From assembly GCF_905147045.1 (NCBI RefSeq), contig NC_065904.1, forward strand, positions 4,092,001-4,156,000: a stretch of DNA of 64,000 bases. Reading direction: 5' to 3'. Every line of letters starts with the position of its first letter. Within the stretch, counting starts at the first letter, position 1. The notes beneath the pieces were generated by a model. It had not been told where the DNA came from, searched no databases, and saw nothing but the letters and a program-made list of their open reading frames with translations. This DNA comes from Nymphalis io. Taxonomy: Eukaryota; Arthropoda; Insecta; Lepidoptera; Nymphalidae. The translations under genes and the position numbers were made by a program. Positions 62,101-64,000 of the stretch are shown here, piece by piece.

Positions 62101-63151
62101 TCGCTTTGTATGTCTTTTCAGACATTTTAAATGGCGACTATCATTATAGAGACACTGTCACACTGTCTTTGGTAGATATATAGTACAACAAAAGAAGGGC
62201 AACTTGTTTCACAGCTTGCCCAGATATATGGCAAATGAATAAATTAATTTTATATGTAATGATGAAATTGTCACATAGAGTTTAAAGTATAATATTAAGA
62301 GAGTTTATTTTAATATTTAAAAGTTTATTAAGGTTTCTGTTACTATAAACAATGTAATGTCTAAGAATAATTTAAACAGATTTTACACAAGGTATGCATA
62401 TATATATATATATATATTCAGACAACAATAACCAATATTAAGAACAAATTTTAGAGTATATTTACTAATCATAATACTAGCAGTTATATCAATATAATAA
62501 TTCTTAGTAAATCTCATTTGTTGACAACTTCTATGACATCATTACATTAAGGATAGAGGAGAACAACTTATATAAAACAAACAAAAAAAATTTAGTTTCT
62601 TGTGAAATATCTAAGTTAAAAAAAATCTACTAAATACTGAAACATTTAATGCAACATAATTAGATTTATTTATCTATGATTAAAAACATTTTTACTCCTA
62701 CTGCAGCTATTCAATGTTTTTATTATATAGCTAAAAGTGAGAGATTTACTACTAACAGTGACATCATATTAACAGAAAAGGTTTAATGAATACAACATGT
62801 ACATAAACACTCATAGTTGCACAACTCCTCTGATAAATAAACATTTTGTGAACAAGTTAATATGTTCTAATAGGAACTCTGCAATTGATATTGTAAGTAA
62901 GGACACCTTACTATACAGTCAACAAAGTTTAATTAAAAATAAGAGAAACATTACAAGATATCTGAAACTAGCGATATCAATGTATATGTTAAATGTAACT
63001 CGTTCTAGCGAAGTAATTGTAAAATTTTCCACTAGAACATGTATGTGTAGAAAAGGAAATGCACGAATCGTTAATTGACATAAGATAATTGACTTGTTTA
63101 CGTCGAGAATACAAAAATATATGCAAACTTACCTTCGTCGCATAATCCCAT
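36532..63151 (-). CDS. HNF4: Hepatocyte nuclear factor 4 (NR2A) nuclear receptor, long-promoter isoform
   Basis: Ligand-dependent transcription factor of fat body, gut and ovary metabolism. Exons from 5' to 3' on the minus strand: 63151-63133, 44099-43916, 43264-43170, 40604-40477, 39018-38872, 38581-38461, 37479-37348, 37121-36885, 36683-36532; together 405 codons with the stop. The first exon gives only MGLCDE. Exons 2-3 encode the two-zinc-finger DNA-binding domain with the P-box CDGCKGFF and CRYCRLRKCFKAGMKKEA. Exons 4-8 encode the ligand-binding domain with VEWAKYIPAF, LRAHAGEHLLLG, FFDPNAKGLS, GRFGELLLCLPPLQSITWQM and the AF-2 helix LLQEMLLGG. The last exon is an extremely GC-rich Gly/Ala/Pro F-domain of about 50 residues ending FKQEPDM. 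The first intron is 19 kb and rich in repeats; an alternative first exon lies within it at 48.8-49.0 kb. Confidence 0.93.
37534..37690 (+). repeat. SINE-like repeat, family B, 3' half
   Basis: From ACAGGTACAAGGGACATAAA to CCGCCTTCCTATTCTATA, close to the consensus of the other copies. It lies in an HNF4 intron, 55 bases from the exon at 37348-37479, and abuts a reverse-transcriptase fragment. Confidence 0.85.
37692..38105 (-). pseudogene. R1/Jockey-like reverse transcriptase fragment in an HNF4 intron
   Basis: On the minus strand one frame reads MRSMVLWGALMF...SSQQKLAIRIVWRSRT then ISYKVETVLSRFPPLDIL. This matches the C-terminal thumb part seen in R1-clade non-LTR elements (general form: RSM-LYGAP ... 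RRPQR-LAIRV-R-YRT-S). The other frames carry older parts. It is truncated at both ends and not functional. Confidence 0.65.
39746..39918 (+). repeat. SINE-like repeat, family B, 3' half
   Basis: From GCCAGTGTAATTACAGGCAC to CCGCCTTCCTATTCTATAAA. It lies in the HNF4 intron between the exons at 38872-39018 and 40477-40604. Confidence 0.85.
41067..41305 (+). repeat. SINE family A body behind a T20/A14 run, head missing
   Basis: T20 (41067-41086) followed directly by A14 (41087-41100) replaces the tRNA-like head. The body starts at TCATCTCGTGCTTTACGG and runs to GGGACATTCACAGGCTG, then GTTACGGTTACGG. It lies in an HNF4 intron. Confidence 0.85.
43610..43900 (-). repeat. SINE family A, reverse, diverged
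   Basis: The order of family A is seen in the complement: CAGTAGGAGTTTC side, ATTTTGAGGAATAGG, GATGTTTCTCTTCACCG and the tRNA-like end (plus strand ACGTGTTTTACTATTGAGCC). It lies between the two DNA-binding-domain exons of HNF4 and ends 15 bases from the splice donor of the first. Confidence 0.6.
44100..48793. other. HNF4 intron between the DNA-binding-domain exon and the alternative first exon
   Basis: No further exon was recognised. Fragments of the repeat families are scattered: family B 5' end at about 44990-45050 (CCCGTCTGGGTAGGATCTGG), a tRNA-like head at 45060-45110, and a small reverse family A piece near 46085-46145. A larger GC-rich repeat follows at 46785. Confidence 0.5.
46785..47260. 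repeat. Interspersed element with hairpin and G-run
   Basis: It begins ACTAGCGCTTTACCTGCGG and ends with ATTTTCAGCCAGTAGTTAG, then GCGCGTTGATATGTCAATC. Both words belong to a very common lepidopteran non-autonomous repeat class (Helitron-like or SINE-like; class not settled). It holds an 11-base G run near 46957-46967 and a perfect hairpin, GAGCGCCACGG (47063-47073) pairing with CCGTGGCGCTC (47092-47102). Confidence 0.5.
48794..48980 (-). CDS. HNF4: Alternative first coding exon of HNF4
   Basis: On the minus strand an ATG at 48980 (AAGATGC context, in-frame stop upstream at about 49016) opens a frame of 62 codons. It is rich in Cys, Pro, Tyr and Met (ICGRYCPPPEYMLPGPYMW, then KHINIPYAMPLTRQPNED). 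A GT after 48794 (ACAG/GTTCGT) leaves phase 1, exactly what the DNA-binding-domain exon at 44099 needs (completing GAT, Asp), and gives a 460-residue isoform. A stronger-looking donor (TTGC/GTAAGT, 25 bases further) is out of phase. The silkmoth HNF-4 gene is known to make two isoforms with different N-terminal activation domains, which supports the reading. Confidence 0.7.
49800..50100 (-). repeat. SINE-like repeat, family B, full length, reverse
   Basis: Reverse copy from ATAGAATAGGAAGGCGGACG to CAAAGCCCTACCACCA. It is nearly intact, so probably fairly young. The 64-codon frame in it is not a gene. Confidence 0.88.
50395..50650 (+). repeat. SINE-like repeat, family B, diverged
   Basis: Forward, old copy: GGTAGAGCTTTGTGCTAGC, TCGAAGGGTGAGCGAC, GCAGGCACAAGGGACATAAC, then loss of the 3' end. 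It is much more diverged than the neighbouring copy at 49800. Confidence 0.65.
51005..51200. repeat. Short interspersed repeat of the TTTCGCCCGC type
   Basis: TTTTCGCCCGCAGTTTTGCC opens the piece and GTCATCAAAATCAGTTCAG, then ACAGGCAGAGTTACTATCG and (ATT)n close it. These words mark a widespread lepidopteran non-autonomous element. It encodes no protein. Confidence 0.5.
52133..52427 (+). repeat. SINE-like repeat, family B, full length
   Basis: Forward, nearly intact copy from GGTGGTAGGGCTTTGTGC to CACCTTCCTATTCTATAAA. It lies in the 19-kb intron of HNF4. Confidence 0.9.
54690..54990 (-). repeat. SINE-like repeat, family B, full length, reverse
   Basis: Reverse, nearly intact copy from ATAGAATAGGAAGGCGGACG to AAAGCCCTACCACCATA. 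With the copy at 52133 it forms an inverted pair about 2.3 kb apart in the same HNF4 intron. Confidence 0.9.
55915..56215 (+). repeat. Remnants of families B and A
   Basis: A family B scrap (AGTCAATGGGCGGTGGTCACC, first base excluded, near 55936) is followed by an old family A copy at about 56040-56215 with GGGCAAGCACCAGTGAG and TTCATCTCGTGCTCC. Both are badly eroded. Confidence 0.5.
56216..61115. other. HNF4 first intron, mostly unassigned AT-rich DNA
   Basis: Apart from two pieces of common lepidopteran non-autonomous repeats I see no feature. One is at about 58075-58430, with CTCGGAAACGGCTCAAACG. The other is at about 59985-60165, with TGTTACGCTTTCATGTC and TACACGTTGTCAGGGG. The open frames in this stretch have random composition. 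Confidence 0.45.
61116..61390 (+). repeat. tRNA-derived SINE, family E
   Basis: The head has tRNA-like boxes (GGTTGGCGTGGTTGGTAGA and GTGGGTTCGATTCCCACCC, a perfect B-box stem). The body has CTGTTTGTCCTGAGCCTGG and GGATCAGATGGCCGTGTGTG, and the 3' end is a (TTA)n tail. Only one copy is in the window. It is a SINE, not a tRNA gene, because the cloverleaf is followed at once by the body. Confidence 0.7.
61391..63132. other. Distal end of HNF4 intron 1
   Basis: AT-rich DNA with a (TA)n run at about 62398-62418. A 93-codon frame at 62797-63078 on the plus strand has no family motif and lies next to the HNF4 splice donor on the opposite strand, so it is not called a gene. Confidence 0.5.
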
Positions 63152-63200
63152 ATTCAAACAGATGTTTTGATGTCCACAAACTGTACTGCGATGATAAATT
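63133..63200 (-). promoter_or_regulatory. Distal first exon and promoter side of HNF4
   Basis: The coding part is ATG GGA TTA TGC GAC GAA G before a perfect donor GTAAGT. The leader upstream (higher coordinates) is open without another ATG back to a TGA about 60 bases away. Transcription must start between roughly 63160 and 63400. A CAACCGGAAAG at about 63303 is an ETS-like site. No TATA box is evident. Confidence 0.6.
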
Positions 63201-63762
63201 CAATATTTACTATTAATAAACAAAACTAGTGAGACATAATGGATACATAGGTCTTAGATTAGCAAAAATGACAATTCATATTTGACATGTCGTCAAAGTG
63301 ACAACCGGAAAGAATCAAAAGAATGAATGAATGAGTTTAAATAAATATAGATAGCTCGAAGGTGCTGCCATCTATCAGTTCGTTTTGCAATATAATTTGT
63401 GTTGTTATAATGTAGAGGGCAGTGTTATGCAAAAAATTATTAGATTTTTTTTTCAATTATATAATCTGTATTTAATTAATGAAATAAATTAAAAACGATA
63501 TATATTTTAGATTTTATTATTGAATCATTACCGAAAAATATTTAAATTTCTAAATTGTATTGTCTTTACGACTGAATTTAACATTTTGTTCGTTTTACAT
63601 TACATTATTGTTAAATTTTTTTGCCAAATCAAATCGTGTAGATTTAAAATTCAAATAACTTTGTTTATTCTGTAATCAGATATTAAAAATTCACATTATT
63701 ATTCAAAATCGAAACTTTAATGTCCCGATCAGTCAGATAAGTTATTATGCCTAACAATTTTA

Positions 63763-64000
63763 CACCCGAGATGGCCTATTGGTTAGAACGCGTATTCACG
63801 CGTCACCGCGATCATCGGTTGAGATTCCTCAACCGATGATCGTGGATTCAAACTCGGGGCAAGCACCACTGAATATTCATGTGCTTAATTTGTGTTTATA
63901 ATTCATCTCGTACTTGACGGCGAAGGAAAACATCGTGAGGAAACCTGCATGTGTCTAGTTTCATTGAAATTCTGCCACATCTGTCGCATTGGAGCAGCGT
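63763..64000 (+). repeat. tRNA-derived SINE, family A, cut by the window end
   Basis: Forward copy starting CCGAGATGGCCTATTGGTTAG. Inside the tRNA-like head is an extra perfect inverted repeat, 63809-63823 with 63828-63842 (arms of 15 bases, 4-base spacer), which the other copies lack. The body continues to the window edge. Confidence 0.88.

Noticed and set aside
62797..63078. 93-codon plus-strand frame
   Set aside because: No similarity that I recognise, AT-driven composition, and on the strand opposite the HNF4 transcript.
1..64000. CRISPR array, prokaryotic operon or phage region
   Set aside because: All genes are spliced eukaryotic genes; the repeats found are interspersed SINEs and microsatellites, not regularly spaced direct repeats.

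Overview
The window is nuclear genomic DNA of an insect, almost certainly a moth or butterfly (Lepidoptera). It is AT-rich, the genes are split by many introns with GT-AG borders, and tRNA-derived SINEs and other interspersed repeats of lepidopteran type fill introns and intergenic DNA. No organellar, bacterial or viral gene set is visible. The species cannot be named from the sequence alone.

Layout. (1) 6422-16223, + strand: the 3' part of a VAT-1-like quinone oxidoreductase gene. Its 5' exons lie to the left of the window, so 1-6421 is intron or upstream DNA. The gene has two alternative C-terminal tails. (2) 18558-20188, - strand: a complete two-exon Tctex1-type dynein light chain gene. 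(3) 21583-28606, + strand: FAN1, the Fanconi-associated structure-specific nuclease, in 11 exons, with a PCNA-binding motif at its extreme N-terminus. FAN1 and the dynein light chain gene are divergent and share a 1.4-kb intergenic region. (4) 29850-34110, - strand: a decayed, nested pair of CR1/Jockey-like non-LTR retrotransposons. (5) 34395-34858, + strand: a possible small membrane-protein gene, uncertain. (6) 36532-63151, - strand: the nuclear receptor HNF4. A common body of eight exons lies at 36.5-44.1 kb, an alternative first coding exon at 48.8-49.0 kb, and a second first exon at 63.13 kb, beyond a 19-kb intron filled with repeats.

The neighbouring genes have no evident common pathway: lipid or vesicle-linked redox, dynein motor, DNA repair and a metabolic transcription factor. 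The most interesting points are the PIP box plus SUMO-interacting-like motif of FAN1 in place of the usual ubiquitin-binding zinc finger, the phase-matched alternative N-termini of HNF4, the alternative KEKE tails of VAT-1, and several palindromic structures built out of SINE copies.

All exon borders were read by eye from splice signals and reading phase. For the complete genes, the exon lengths add up to whole codons.
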